Source of the DNA: DATAGF01 sp963813355
GTDB lineage: Bacteria; Actinomycetota; Thermoleophilia; Miltoncostaeales; Miltoncostaeaceae
DNA length: 64,000 nt
Assembly: GCA_963813355.1 (NCBI GenBank)
Contig: CAWEYS010000012.1
Coordinates: 1-64,000 of the forward strand
Direction of reading: 5' to 3'
Shown: in pieces, positions 16,184 through 24,800 of the stretch
Layout: the number at the start of each line of letters is the position of its first letter
Position numbering within the stretch: the first letter of the stretch is position 1
Notes under the pieces: generated by a model
What the model saw: the letters and a program-made list of their open reading frames with translations, nothing else
What the model was told of the DNA's origin: nothing
Databases searched by the model: none
Program-made: the position numbers and the translations under genes

Positions 16184-16582
16184 ATGAGCACCACCCGGAC
16201 GGCGGCCGCGGAGGCCCGCGCGGCGGGCTCCTGCCGCATGTGCCCGGTCTCGTGCGAGCGCGTCGTGATGCCGGTCGGGTGCCTCGAGTCGGGCTGCAGC
16301 CGCCTCTACTCCTACGAGCAGGACGGGCGCACCTGGATCGGCTGCCTGGAGGGCGTCTACGCGGCCGTCATCGACCTGCACCGCTTCCGCCTGCTCCAGC
16401 GCACCAAGACGGGCTTCGGCGGGCTGCGGGCGGCGCGCGAGCCGCTGCCGGTGTGCCGCACGGAGATCGAGCGGACGTTCGAGCACCGCTCGGACGGCCC
16501 CTGCGTGAACCCCGACTTCCTCCTGTCGGCCCACCGCGACGGCTACCGGGTCACCGTGGCGCCGGGGGCCGAGCGCGGGTAG
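16184..16582 (+). CDS. Cys-rich hypothetical protein
   Basis: A 132-residue protein with a cluster of cysteines in its first 55 residues (C17xxC20PxxC24, then GCLESGC and IGC), suggesting a metal or Fe-S site. The rest is mixed alpha/beta (YAAVIDLHRFRLLQRTKTGF). I do not recognise the family. It lies 20 bp before a DUF5996 gene on the same strand and may be co-transcribed with it and the MTA phosphorylase. Confidence 0.65.
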   Translation: MSTTRTAAAEARAAGSCRMCPVSCERVVMPVGCLESGCSRLYSYEQDGRTWIGCLEGVYAAVIDLHRFRLLQRTKTGFGGLRAAREPLPVCRTEIERTFEHRSDGPCVNPDFLLSAHRDGYRVTVAPGAERG

Positions 16583-16602
16583 CGCCCGCTAGTCTGCGCT
16601 CA

Positions 16603-17508
16603 GTGCCGGGCGCCGACGCCTGGCCGCCCCTCCCCTTCGAGGAGTGGCGGCCGACGAAGGACACCCTCCACCGCTGGTGCCAGATCGTCGGCAAGGTGCG
16701 CATGACGCTCACGCCGCCGCTCAACCACTGGTGGCACGTGACCCTGCGCGTCAGCGCGCGCGGCGTCACGACGGGCCCGATGCCCTGCGCGCCCGGGCTG
16801 GTGGAGATCGAGCTGGACCTGGTGGCGCACCGCGCGGTGGTCCGCACCAGCGAGGGCGCGACGCGCGACTTCGCCCTCCACGACGGGCTCTCGGTGGCCG
16901 CGTTCCACGAGCGCCTGTTCGCCGCGCTGGCCGCGGTCGGGGTGCACTGCGTCATCCAGCCGACGCCCTTCGACCTCCCCGACGCCACGCCGTTCCCGGA
17001 CGACGAGGAGCACCGCTCCTACGACGCCGACGCGGTGGGGCGCTGGTGGGCCGTCCTGCGTTCCGCGGCCGACGCCCTCGGGGAGTTCTCGGGCCGGTTC
17101 GTCGGCAAGACGAGCCCGGTGCAGCTCTTCTGGCACAGCCTCGACCTCGCCGTCACCCGCTTCTCGGGCCGTCGTGCGCCGCCGATCGAGGGCGTCGACC
17201 CGGTGACCGCCGAGGCCTACTCACACGAGGTCGTGAGCTTCGGCTTCTGGGCCGGCGACCACCGCATCCCGGCGCCCGCCTTCTACTCCTACACGGCGCC
17301 CGAGCCGCCGACGCTCACCGAGCAGCAGCTCGCCCCGCCGGCCGCGGCCTGGCGCGCCGGCCCGACCGGGTCGTTGGCGCTGCTCATGTACGACGACCTG
17401 CGCGCGGCCCCGCACCCCCGGGCGACGCTCCTGGAGTTCCTGGAGAGCGCCTATGTCGCCGGGGCGACGACCGCGGGCTGGGACGTGGAGGGCCTGGCCC
17501 ACCGGTAG
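16603..17508 (+). CDS. DUF5996 family protein
   Basis: 301 residues, GTG start. Family-typical segments are WPPLPFEEWRPTKDTLHRW near the N-terminus, VGKVRMTLTPPLNHWWHV, FQ-like HERLFAALAAVGVHCVIQP, and SPVQLFWHSLDLAVTRFSGR with SHEVVSFGFWAGD later. The biochemical role is unknown; the many His and Trp residues suggest a metal or ligand pocket, but that is inference. It is followed after 9 bp by MTA phosphorylase. Confidence 0.85.
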   Translation: MPGADAWPPLPFEEWRPTKDTLHRWCQIVGKVRMTLTPPLNHWWHVTLRVSARGVTTGPMPCAPGLVEIELDLVAHRAVVRTSEGATRDFALHDGLSVAAFHERLFAALAAVGVHCVIQPTPFDLPDATPFPDDEEHRSYDADAVGRWWAVLRSAADALGEFSGRFVGKTSPVQLFWHSLDLAVTRFSGRRAPPIEGVDPVTAEAYSHEVVSFGFWAGDHRIPAPAFYSYTAPEPPTLTEQQLAPPAAAWRAGPTGSLALLMYDDLRAAPHPRATLLEFLESAYVAGATTAGWDVEGLAHR

Positions 17509-17517
17509 GATCCGGCG

Positions 17518-18318
17518 GTGCCCGAGCCCGCGACGGTCGGTCTCATCACCGGGACGGGGCTGTACGAGCTGGACGGGCTCGAGGAGCGATCCGTCGAGTC
17601 GGTCGCGACGCCGTACGGCCCCGCCGAGGTGGTCTCGGGCCGCCTCGAGGGGGTCCGCGTGCTCCACGTGCCCCGCCACGGGCGCGGTCACGCCCGCCTG
17701 TCGAACCAGGTGACCCCCCGGTCCACGATCGCCGCCATGGCCCACCTCGGTGCGGCGGCGCTGGTCTCGACCACGGTCTGCGGCGCCGTGGACCCCTCGC
17801 TGGAGCTGGGGTCGCTGGTGGTCTTCGACGACCTCCACTTCCCCTCGAACCGCCTGGCCGACGGCTCCCTCTGCACGCTGTTCACCTCCCCCGAGATCGA
17901 GGGCCGGGGCCACTGGATCTACGACCGGCCGTTCGGGCCCGGCGTGCGGTCCGGGCTGGTGGCCGGCGCCCGGGCGGCGGGGCTGGAGGTGCGCGACGGC
18001 GGCGTCTACGGCCACGTCAACGGGCCGCGGCTCAACTCGGTCAGCGAGATCGCCCAGCTCGCCGCGGCCGGCGTGACCTGCGTCAGCCAGACCGGCGGCC
18101 CCGAGACCGTCCTCGCGGGCGAGGCGCGGCTGCCCTTCGCCCTCATGGGCTTCGTGACCGATCACGCCAACGGCGTCAGCGCCATCCCGACGCCGGCCGA
18201 GACGCTGGCGCGGCTGTTCGGCGAGAGCGCGGGCTTCTTCCAGCGCGCGCTGCGCGCCGCCCTGCCCGCCATCGCCGCGGAGCCCGGCCCGCCGGCGGGG
18301 ATCGTGTTCGCGCTCTGA
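17518..18318 (+). CDS. S-methyl-5'-thioadenosine phosphorylase family protein
   Basis: 266 residues, GTG start. It belongs to the hexameric/trimeric MTA/purine phosphorylase family that cleaves S-methyl-5'-thioadenosine (or 5'-deoxyinosine analogues) to adenine and methylthioribose-1-phosphate in methionine salvage. Visible motifs are ATVGLITGTGLYELDGL, VLHVPRHGRGHARLSNQVTP (phosphate/ribose site), VSTTVCGAVDPSLELGSLV, VYGHVNGPRLNSVSEI and MGFVTDHANGVS with the purine-binding Asp. The first phosphate motif has TGTG rather than the more usual GGSG. Confidence 0.85.
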   Translation: MPEPATVGLITGTGLYELDGLEERSVESVATPYGPAEVVSGRLEGVRVLHVPRHGRGHARLSNQVTPRSTIAAMAHLGAAALVSTTVCGAVDPSLELGSLVVFDDLHFPSNRLADGSLCTLFTSPEIEGRGHWIYDRPFGPGVRSGLVAGARAAGLEVRDGGVYGHVNGPRLNSVSEIAQLAAAGVTCVSQTGGPETVLAGEARLPFALMGFVTDHANGVSAIPTPAETLARLFGESAGFFQRALRAALPAIAAEPGPPAGIVFAL

Positions 18319-18333
18319 CGTAGGCTGGGGCGG

Positions 18334-19713
18334 GTGATCTTCCGCCAGCTCATCCACGACGACCTCGGCTGCGCGTCGTACCTGGTGGGCGACGGGGACG
18401 CGGGGACGGCGGCCGTCGTGGACCCGCGCTTCGAGGTCAACGAGTACCTCGAGCTGGCGCGCTACCTCGGCGTGCGCATCGAGCACGTCCTCGAGACCCA
18501 CACCCACGCCGACCACGTCTCCGGGCACGGGCGCCTGGCCGAGGCCACCGGCGCGACGATCCACGTGCACCGGGCGGCGGAGGCCGAGTACCCGCACGAG
18601 CCCTTCGACGACGGCTGGGAGCTGGCCCTCGGCCGGCTGAGGGTGCGCGCGATCCACACCCCGGGCCACCGGCCCGAGCACACCTCCTTCGCCCTGGTCA
18701 ACACGGCCCGGGGCGAGGAGCCCTGGGCCGTCCTGACCGGCGACTCGCTGTTCGTGGGCGACGTCGCCCGCCCCGACCTGGCCGTCGAGCGCGAGGAGGG
18801 CGCGCGGGCCCTCTACCGCAGCCTCACGGCCGGCCTGCTGTCGCTGCCGCCCGAGACCGAGGTCTGGCCGGGCCATCTGGGCGGCTCGATGTGCGGCGGA
18901 CCGGGCATGGACCAGAAGATCTCCTCGACCATCGGCTTCGAGCTCGGCCACAACCCGCTGCTGTCGGTGGGCGGCGAGGACGGCTTCGTCGCCGGCACCC
19001 TCGCCGGCCTGGGCCCTCAGCCGCCGCGCTTCGGCGAGATCGTGGCGCTCAACCGCGGGCCGCTCCTCACGAGCGGCGTGCGCGCCGCAGCCCTCTCGGC
19101 CCGGCAGGTGGAGAGGCTGACCCGCGAGGGGGCGATGCTGGTCAACGTGCGCACCGACCTGCAGTTCGCCGAGGCGCACGTGCCCGGCGCCGTGCTCGTG
19201 ACCCACCTGCGCTCGGGCTTCGGCACCAAGCTGGCGTGGGTCGCCGAGCCGGGCCGGGAGATCGCCTTCGTCGGCCGCGACGACGCCGACGGGCTGCGCG
19301 CCGGGCGCCTGGCGGCCTCGGTCGGCGTGCGCGGCGTGGGCTACCTGGCCGGCGGCATGACCGCCTGGCGCGAGGAGGGGCGGCCGGTGGCGCGCATGGA
19401 GCGGCTGGCCGCCGCGGACCTTCCCGGCCGACTCGCGGCCGACCCCACCCTCCGGGTGCTCGACGTCCGCGAGCGGCGCGAGTGGGACGCGGGCCACATC
19501 CCCGGCTCCGTCCATGCCCCTTACCATGCGATCGACGGCATCCCCGACGGCATCGACCCGGCGGCGCCCGTCGCCGTCATCTGCGCCTCAGGGCAGCGGA
19601 GCGGCCTGGGCGCCAGCCTCCTGATGCGCGCCGGGGCCACGGGCGTGATCCACGTCGTGGACGGCGGTGTCGGCACGGTGGGCGCGCTCGGCGTCGCCCT
19701 GGAGCCCGGCTGA
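18334..19713 (+). CDS. MBL-fold hydrolase with two rhodanese domains
   Basis: 459 residues, GTG start. Residues 1-240 form a persulfide-dioxygenase-like metallo-beta-lactamase domain with ETHTHADHVSGHGRL, HTPGHRPEHTSF and TGDSLFVGDVARPDL, binding a mononuclear iron in relatives. Two rhodanese domains follow. The first (about 265-355) lacks the active Cys, having IAFVGRDDADG. The second has VICASGQRSGLG with the sulfur-carrying Cys. It probably acts in sulfide/persulfide handling in the cytosol. It ends 2 bp before a strong hairpin shared with the convergent epimerase. Confidence 0.9.
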   Translation: MIFRQLIHDDLGCASYLVGDGDAGTAAVVDPRFEVNEYLELARYLGVRIEHVLETHTHADHVSGHGRLAEATGATIHVHRAAEAEYPHEPFDDGWELALGRLRVRAIHTPGHRPEHTSFALVNTARGEEPWAVLTGDSLFVGDVARPDLAVEREEGARALYRSLTAGLLSLPPETEVWPGHLGGSMCGGPGMDQKISSTIGFELGHNPLLSVGGEDGFVAGTLAGLGPQPPRFGEIVALNRGPLLTSGVRAAALSARQVERLTREGAMLVNVRTDLQFAEAHVPGAVLVTHLRSGFGTKLAWVAEPGREIAFVGRDDADGLRAGRLAASVGVRGVGYLAGGMTAWREEGRPVARMERLAAADLPGRLAADPTLRVLDVRERREWDAGHIPGSVHAPYHAIDGIPDGIDPAAPVAVICASGQRSGLGASLLMRAGATGVIHVVDGGVGTVGALGVALEPG

Positions 19714-20691
19714 TCTCACCCTCACGTCGAGGGTGAGTTCGGTCCGCTCCAGCACCCACGCCAGCTGGGAGGCGAGCCCGCGCCGCAGCCCGACCCTCGG
19801 GCGCCAGCCGAGGTCGCGGCGGGCGCGCGACGTGTCGGCCGAGGTGCGGCGCACGTCGCCCTGGGCGGCTCGGCCCGGCCGGGTCGGCACCGGGCGGCCG
19901 GCGATCTCGCCGAGCGCCGCGGCGATCGCGCCCACCGACACGGGGTGCCCGCCGCCGACGTTGTAGATCGGCGCCGGCCCGGCGGCGCAGAGCGCCCGCA
20001 GGGCCGCGTCGACCGCGTCGTCGACGTGGGTGAGGTCGCGGGCGGCCGAGCCGTCGCCGTAGATCGTGAAGGGGCGGCCGCCCGCGAGCGCCTCGCACAT
20101 CCGGCGCACCGCCATGTCGGGCCGCTGGCGGGGTCCGTAGACCGTGAAGAAGCGCAGCCCCACGCAGCTCAGGCCGCGGGTCTGGGCGAGCGCGGCGAGA
20201 TCCTCGCAGGCCCGCTTGACCACCCCGTAGGGGGAGATCGGCCGCGTGGGCGTGCGGTCCTCGCGCGCCGGGCCGCCGCCGGCGTCCCCGTACACCGACG
20301 AGGACGACGCCCAGACGAGCCGTGGCACGCCGGCATCGAGGGCCGCGCCGACGAGCCGGTGGGTCGCGTCGAGGTTGTCGCGCAGGCACGGCCCGAACCC
20401 GTCGCCGAAGCTGCTGCGCACCCCGGGCCGGCCGGCGAGGTGCACCAGCCGCGGGCCGCCGCGCAGCGCCCCCGCCAGGTCGGCCGCGGCCAGGTCGGCC
20501 TCGACGAGGTCGAAGCGCGGCTCGCCGGCGAGGCGGGCGAGGTTCTCCTCCTTGTCCGCCCTGGGGTACGGGCCGAGGAAGCCGTCGAGGCCGGTGACCC
20601 GCCACCCGTCGGCCACGAGGGCCTCGCTCAGGGTCGAGCCGATGAAGCCGGCCGCCCCGGTCACGAGGACGCGGCGGTCAGGCGCCGGCAC
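19588..20691 (-). CDS. NAD-dependent epimerase/dehydratase (extended SDR)
   Basis: Extended SDR starting MPAPDRRVLVTGAAGFIGST. It contains LVHLAGRPGVRSSF, the catalytic SSSSVYG, SPYGVVKRACE (YxxxK) and ARDLTHVDDAVDAAL. Closest types are UDP-glucose 4-epimerase/UDP-glucuronate epimerases acting in nucleotide-sugar supply. The natural end appears to be around LAWVLERT. The frame then runs 126 nt into the convergent MBL-rhodanese gene, past the hairpin 19715-19737. Stops in another frame occur at 19722 and 19716, so one base may be wrong near 19740. The ATG overlaps the upstream membrane gene's end by 14 nt. Confidence 0.85.
   Translation of the reverse strand: MPAPDRRVLVTGAAGFIGSTLSEALVADGWRVTGLDGFLGPYPRADKEENLARLAGEPRFDLVEADLAAADLAGALRGGPRLVHLAGRPGVRSSFGDGFGPCLRDNLDATHRLVGAALDAGVPRLVWASSSSVYGDAGGGPAREDRTPTRPISPYGVVKRACEDLAALAQTRGLSCVGLRFFTVYGPRQRPDMAVRRMCEALAGGRPFTIYGDGSAARDLTHVDDAVDAALRALCAAGPAPIYNVGGGHPVSVGAIAAALGEIAGRPVPTRPGRAAQGDVRRTSADTSRARRDLGWRPRVGLRRGLASQLAWVLERTELTLDVRVRSAGLQGDAERAHRADTAVHDVDHARGPGAHQEAGAQAAPLP
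19715..19737. terminator. bidirectional hairpin terminator
   Basis: CTCACCCTC - ACGTC - GAGGGTGAG: a perfect 9-bp stem with a 5-nt loop, starting 2 bp after the stop of the MBL-rhodanese gene. No U tract follows on either strand. Its position between convergent genes suggests that it ends both transcripts, which conflicts with the epimerase frame running through it. Confidence 0.55.
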
Positions 20692-22087
20692 GGGCCGGCC
20701 TCCCGATGGGCGTCGTACGGGCCCGGGCGCGCTCGCCCCGCACGGCGAGCGCGGCGGCCGCGACCAGGAGGGCGGTCCAGGCCCAGTGCAGCGGCCAGGT
20801 GGCGGCGTTCTCGACCAGGTAGTCCGGCAGGACCGCGGTCCAGGCGCGGTAGAGCGGGTCGGAGGTGCTCTGGAGGTCGACGACCCAGGCGATGCGCCCG
20901 AGCGCCCCTTCCGTGGCGACCCAGGCGTGCGCGACGACTCCGACCGCCCCGAGCGCGAGGGTCGCCGCCAGGCGCGCGCCGCCCCCGCGCGCCCACCAGG
21001 CGATCGCCAGCACCGCGGCCGGCAGCACGACGACGACCTGGCGGCCGGGGAACCACCAGCCCTGCATGGTGAGGGCGACGAAGGTCGCGACCAGCCAGCC
21101 CGCCCCCAGCGGCAGCGCCAGCGACTGCCAGCCGCGCGGCCGGCGCGCCAGGAGGACGGCGATCGCGGGCACGATCAGCAGCCACGCCGGCTGCCAGGCC
21201 GCCAGGCCGAAGTCGCGGTCCACGAGCAGCCCGACCAGGCGCCGCGAGCGCCCGAAGTAGTCCGGGTCGGACCCGACCACGGTCAGCTCCCCGTCGACGA
21301 AGTGCGACCCGGCGGCGTACGGCGTCACGCCTCCGTAGAGGGCCTGGTGCCCGACCAGGTAGGCGACGCCGGCGGCCGCCAGCCCGACGGCCAGCGCGAG
21401 CGCGACCCGGCGACGCCCATCGCGGGCGAGGAGCCACAGCCCGACCAGCGCCAGGACGGCCGCCACCGGCGCGTACTTCACCGACAGCCAGGGCAGGGCG
21501 ACGACCACGATCGCGAGGGTCGCCAGGCCCCCCCGGCGCAGCGGCCCCGTGAGGGCCGCGATCGCCGCCGCGACCGCCAGGGCCGCCGGCAGCTCGGGGT
21601 AGACCTGGGAGCCGTAGGACGCGAGCGGGGGCGAGAGCGCGAAGACCCCCACGACCGCCGAGCCCGCGACGACCGGCACGGCGAACCGGCGGACGGCGAT
21701 CCACACGAGCAGCGCGGCGAGCGCTGCCGCGACGGCCGCCAGCGTGAGCTTGGCCAGGACCCACCCGCCGGCCGCCACCGGCAGGGCGAGGACCGCGGGA
21801 AGCAGGGGGTCGTGGGGCTCGATCAGGCTGCCGTCCGCCAGGGGGCGGGCCTGTGGGGCGAGCGCGATCTCGTGGAACGGGCGGTACTCCTGGGCGGCGA
21901 ACTCGTCGCGCACGTCGAGGTCGCCGTCGTGGGCGAGGCTGAGCGCGGTGAGCAGATAGTGGGGCTCGTCGGCCGTCGTCTGGGCGCCGTAGGACGCGCG
22001 CGAGCCGATGCCCGCCGCCGCCGCGGCGAACGCCAGGACGGCCACGAGGGCCATGGCCCAGCGGAGCGGGGTCATGCGCGCGGTCAC
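20678..22087 (-). CDS. polytopic membrane protein, GT-C glycosyltransferase-like
   Basis: 469 residues with about ten hydrophobic segments. An acidic pair in the first periplasmic loop (QTTADEPHYLLTALSLAHDG) is the placement seen in GT-C glycosyltransferases such as ArnT/PMT/GT87 types, which use polyprenyl-linked sugars. The exact family is not certain. It starts with GTG overlapping the TGA of the permease gene (GTGA) and its 3' end overlaps the epimerase start by 14 nt, so it is translationally coupled to both. With the epimerase and the GT2 gene at 24801 it hints at cell-envelope glycosylation. Confidence 0.7.
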   Translation of the reverse strand: MTARMTPLRWAMALVAVLAFAAAAAGIGSRASYGAQTTADEPHYLLTALSLAHDGDLDVRDEFAAQEYRPFHEIALAPQARPLADGSLIEPHDPLLPAVLALPVAAGGWVLAKLTLAAVAAALAALLVWIAVRRFAVPVVAGSAVVGVFALSPPLASYGSQVYPELPAALAVAAAIAALTGPLRRGGLATLAIVVVALPWLSVKYAPVAAVLALVGLWLLARDGRRRVALALAVGLAAAGVAYLVGHQALYGGVTPYAAGSHFVDGELTVVGSDPDYFGRSRRLVGLLVDRDFGLAAWQPAWLLIVPAIAVLLARRPRGWQSLALPLGAGWLVATFVALTMQGWWFPGRQVVVVLPAAVLAIAWWARGGGARLAATLALGAVGVVAHAWVATEGALGRIAWVVDLQSTSDPLYRAWTAVLPDYLVENAATWPLHWAWTALLVAAAALAVRGERARARTTPIGRPARAGA

Positions 22088-23703
22088 GACATCGCGTGGT
22101 CGCGGCGCACGACCAGCAGCCAGGTCAGGATGCCCGAGACGGCGAGCAGGGCGAGCGCCGCGATGCTGGCGTCGGCCCAGAACGCGTCCTCGGTGGAGCT
22201 CCAGATGCGGGTCGCGAGCGTCGGGAAGCCGGCCGGCGCGAGCAGCAGCGTCACCGGCAGCTCCTTCATCGCCGAGAGCAGGACGAGCCCCGCGCCGGCC
22301 GCCAGCCCGGGCGCCATGAGCGGGAGGTCGATGGTCGCGAGCCGCGCCAGCCGCCCCCGGCCCAGCGTCCGCGCCGCGTCGTCCAGCCTCCGGGGCACGC
22401 CCCCGGCGGCGACCTGCGCCGGGGCCAGCGCCAGCGCGCCGAAGTGGAGCGCGTAGGCGCCCACCAGCAGGGGCAGCGTCTGGTAGAGGGCGCCGATCGG
22501 CCCGGGGCTGCGCAGGGTCCAGAAGGCGAGCGCGAGCGCGATGACGAGGCCCGGGAGGGCGAAGCCGCCGGTCACGAGGGCGGCCGCGCCGGCCCCGACG
22601 CGGCCGCGGTGGCGCGCGGTCAGGAACGCCGCGGGCAGGACCACCGCCACCGCGACCAGGGCGGCGCTCACGCTGGCGATCGTCGTGTTGAGGGCCGGCT
22701 CGACCAGGCGGGAGGGGTCCGCGACGAGGGAGTTCGGGCGCGAGGTGCCCGCGTTGACGCCGCGCACGGTCCAGTAGACGAGCACCGCCACGGGCGCGAC
22801 CAGGGCGAGCCCGAGCAGGCCGGCGACGAAGGCGACCGCCGCGGCCCGCCAGCGGCCGAGCGCGACCGTCAGCGGGCGGCCGCCGCGGCGCGCGTCCAGC
22901 ATCCGTCCCCCTGCGACCCGCCGCTGGGCGACCACAACGGCGATCGCCAGCAGGCCGAGCGCCAGGCTGAGGGCCACGGCGACGGGCGGCTCGAGGAGGT
23001 AGTTGGCGTAGATCGCCCGGGTCAGCGTGTCGTAGCGCAGCAGCTGCACGGCCCCGAAGTCGGCGATGACGTAGAGGAAGACCAGGAGCGCCCCCGCGGC
23101 GATCGCGGCGCGCGCCTGGGGCAGCACCACCGTCGCGAAGGTCGCGGCGGGCCCGCGACCGAGCAGGCGGGCCGACTCCTCGATGGCCGGCGGCAGCTGA
23201 CGCAGGCGCGCGGCCACCGGCAGGTAGACGTAGGGGTAGGTCAGCAGGGTCAGCACCGTGAAGGCCCCGGCGAAGCCCCGGACCTCGGGCAGCCCCGTCA
23301 CCCCGACGGGCTCGAGCAGGCGCTCGAGCAGCCCCCCGGGCGCGAAGGCCGCGATGAGGGCGAAGGCCCCGATGAACGAGGGCAGCACCAGCGGCAGGGG
23401 CAGCAGCAGCCGGATGACGCGCCGCCCCGGCAGGTCCGTTCGCATCACCAGCCAGGCCGCCAGCGTTCCGACGGCCGCCGCGGCGGCCGCCACGGTGGTC
23501 GCCAGCAGCAGGCTGCGGCCGAGGGGGCCGAGGAGCGCCTCGTCGGTCAGCGTCGACCAGACGCCTCCCTCCTCGGCGTTGCGGACGATCAGGTAGGCCA
23601 GCGGCGCCGCGAAGGGCACCGCCAGCACCACCACCAGGGCGCGCAGGCCGAGCCCGCGCGCCCGGGCGCCGTCGCGCACCGCTGCGGCGACGGCGGAGCT
23701 CAC
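22084..23703 (-). CDS. iron(III) ABC transporter permease (FbpB/ThiP-like)
   Basis: 539 residues with two fused BPD_transp_1 halves, as in FbpB/SfuB permeases. It has about 12 membrane segments and EAA-type loops (ESARLLGRGPAATFATVVLPQ in the first half, DDAARTLGRGRLARLATIDLP in the second) that contact the ATPase. The GTG start overlaps the TGA of the binding-protein gene. The partner ATPase is probably the product of 27812-28904, which is not adjacent. Role: inner-membrane channel for ferric iron. Confidence 0.9.
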   Translation of the reverse strand: MSSAVAAAVRDGARARGLGLRALVVVLAVPFAAPLAYLIVRNAEEGGVWSTLTDEALLGPLGRSLLLATTVAAAAAAVGTLAAWLVMRTDLPGRRVIRLLLPLPLVLPSFIGAFALIAAFAPGGLLERLLEPVGVTGLPEVRGFAGAFTVLTLLTYPYVYLPVAARLRQLPPAIEESARLLGRGPAATFATVVLPQARAAIAAGALLVFLYVIADFGAVQLLRYDTLTRAIYANYLLEPPVAVALSLALGLLAIAVVVAQRRVAGGRMLDARRGGRPLTVALGRWRAAAVAFVAGLLGLALVAPVAVLVYWTVRGVNAGTSRPNSLVADPSRLVEPALNTTIASVSAALVAVAVVLPAAFLTARHRGRVGAGAAALVTGGFALPGLVIALALAFWTLRSPGPIGALYQTLPLLVGAYALHFGALALAPAQVAAGGVPRRLDDAARTLGRGRLARLATIDLPLMAPGLAAGAGLVLLSAMKELPVTLLLAPAGFPTLATRIWSSTEDAFWADASIAALALLAVSGILTWLLVVRRDHAMS

Positions 23704-24716
23704 TCCAACCCGCTCTCCTGGATCAGCCGCGCCGTCCCCTCGATGTCGCCCAGCCGCGTCGGGTCCTCGTCGGGCGGCCGGAGCGACTCGAGGGGCGGCA
23801 CCCCCTCGGCGGCCGGCACGTCCCGCGCCAGCGGGTACTCGAAGGTCTCGGCCGCGAAGTACTCCTGCGCCTGCTCGGACAGCAGGAACTGGATGAAGGC
23901 CTCGGCCTCCTCCTTCTTCTCGGACGCGGCCAGGACGCTCGCCGACGACGGGATCACGAGCCCCCCGATGTCGCCGTCCTCGAACCGGTGGTTCCGGCTC
24001 GGCAGCGAGGGGTCCTCCTCGAGGAACCGGTAGTTGTAGTAGTGGTTGACCAGCCCCATGTCGATCTCGCCGCGGCCCACGGCCTCGACGATCGCGTTGT
24101 TGTTCGCGTAGGTGCGGGTGCCGTTGTCGGCCATCCCGCGCAGCCACGCCGCGGTGGCCTCCTCGCCCTCGATGTCGCGCATCGCCGTCACGAAGTCCTG
24201 GAACGAGCCGTTGGTCGGGGCGACCCCGACCCGCCCCCGGTACCGCGGCTGGGTGAGCTCCGTCACCGACTGGGGCAGGTCCGCCTCGGGAACCTCGTCG
24301 GAGTTGTAGACCAGCACCCGCTGGCGGCCGCTGGTACCCGTCCAGAGGCCCTCGTGGTCCTCGAAGCGCGGGTTGACCAGGTCGAGCGTCGCGCGCGAGA
24401 GCGGCGCGAGCAGGCCGCGCTCGGCGAGGTAGGCCGTCGCGCCGGGGCTCTGGCCCCAGAAGACGTCGGCCGGCGTGCGGTCGCCCTCCTCGGCCAGCAG
24501 CAGGGCGAGCTGGGGCGTGTCGCCGTAGCGGACGTCGATCGGGACGTCCTGCTCCTCGGCGAACTGCTCGAGCAGGGGGCCGACCAGGTCCTCGGTGCGG
24601 CCGGAGTAGATCGTGAGGGCCTCGCGGTCGCCGCCGCAGCCGCTCGCTGCCAGGGCGGTGACGAGCAGCGCCAGCACGGCCGCCATCGCCACCATCACGC
24701 GCCTCGAGGGCCTCAC
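23700..24716 (-). CDS. iron(III) ABC transporter substrate-binding lipoprotein (FbpA-like)
   Basis: 338 residues from GTG. The N-terminal signal with lipobox LAASGC is followed by the mature GGDREALTIYSGRTEDLVGP, typical of FbpA/SfuA ferric-binding proteins. Also visible are DVFWGQSPGATAYLAERG, YNNxx-like TYANNNAIVEAVGRGEIDMG and VNHYYNYRF with the tandem Tyr pair that binds Fe3+ in this family. AGGAGA lies 5 nt before the GTG. It is the first gene of the iron permease operon. A later ATG (24695) would still keep the lipobox. Confidence 0.9.
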   Translation of the reverse strand: MRPSRRVMVAMAAVLALLVTALAASGCGGDREALTIYSGRTEDLVGPLLEQFAEEQDVPIDVRYGDTPQLALLLAEEGDRTPADVFWGQSPGATAYLAERGLLAPLSRATLDLVNPRFEDHEGLWTGTSGRQRVLVYNSDEVPEADLPQSVTELTQPRYRGRVGVAPTNGSFQDFVTAMRDIEGEEATAAWLRGMADNGTRTYANNNAIVEAVGRGEIDMGLVNHYYNYRFLEEDPSLPSRNHRFEDGDIGGLVIPSSASVLAASEKKEEAEAFIQFLLSEQAQEYFAAETFEYPLARDVPAAEGVPPLESLRPPDEDPTRLGDIEGTARLIQESGLE

Positions 24717-24800
24717 GCGGTCTCCTGTCGCTCGCCGTCTGGGGACTCCGGGCCGCGGGTCCCGCCCGCCCGGCGGGCCAGAGTGTAAGGTCAACCGCCG

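Noticed and set aside
17221..19527. 768-codon antisense open frame
   Set aside because: Spans three well-supported plus-strand genes and is dominated by Arg, Gly, His and Pro.
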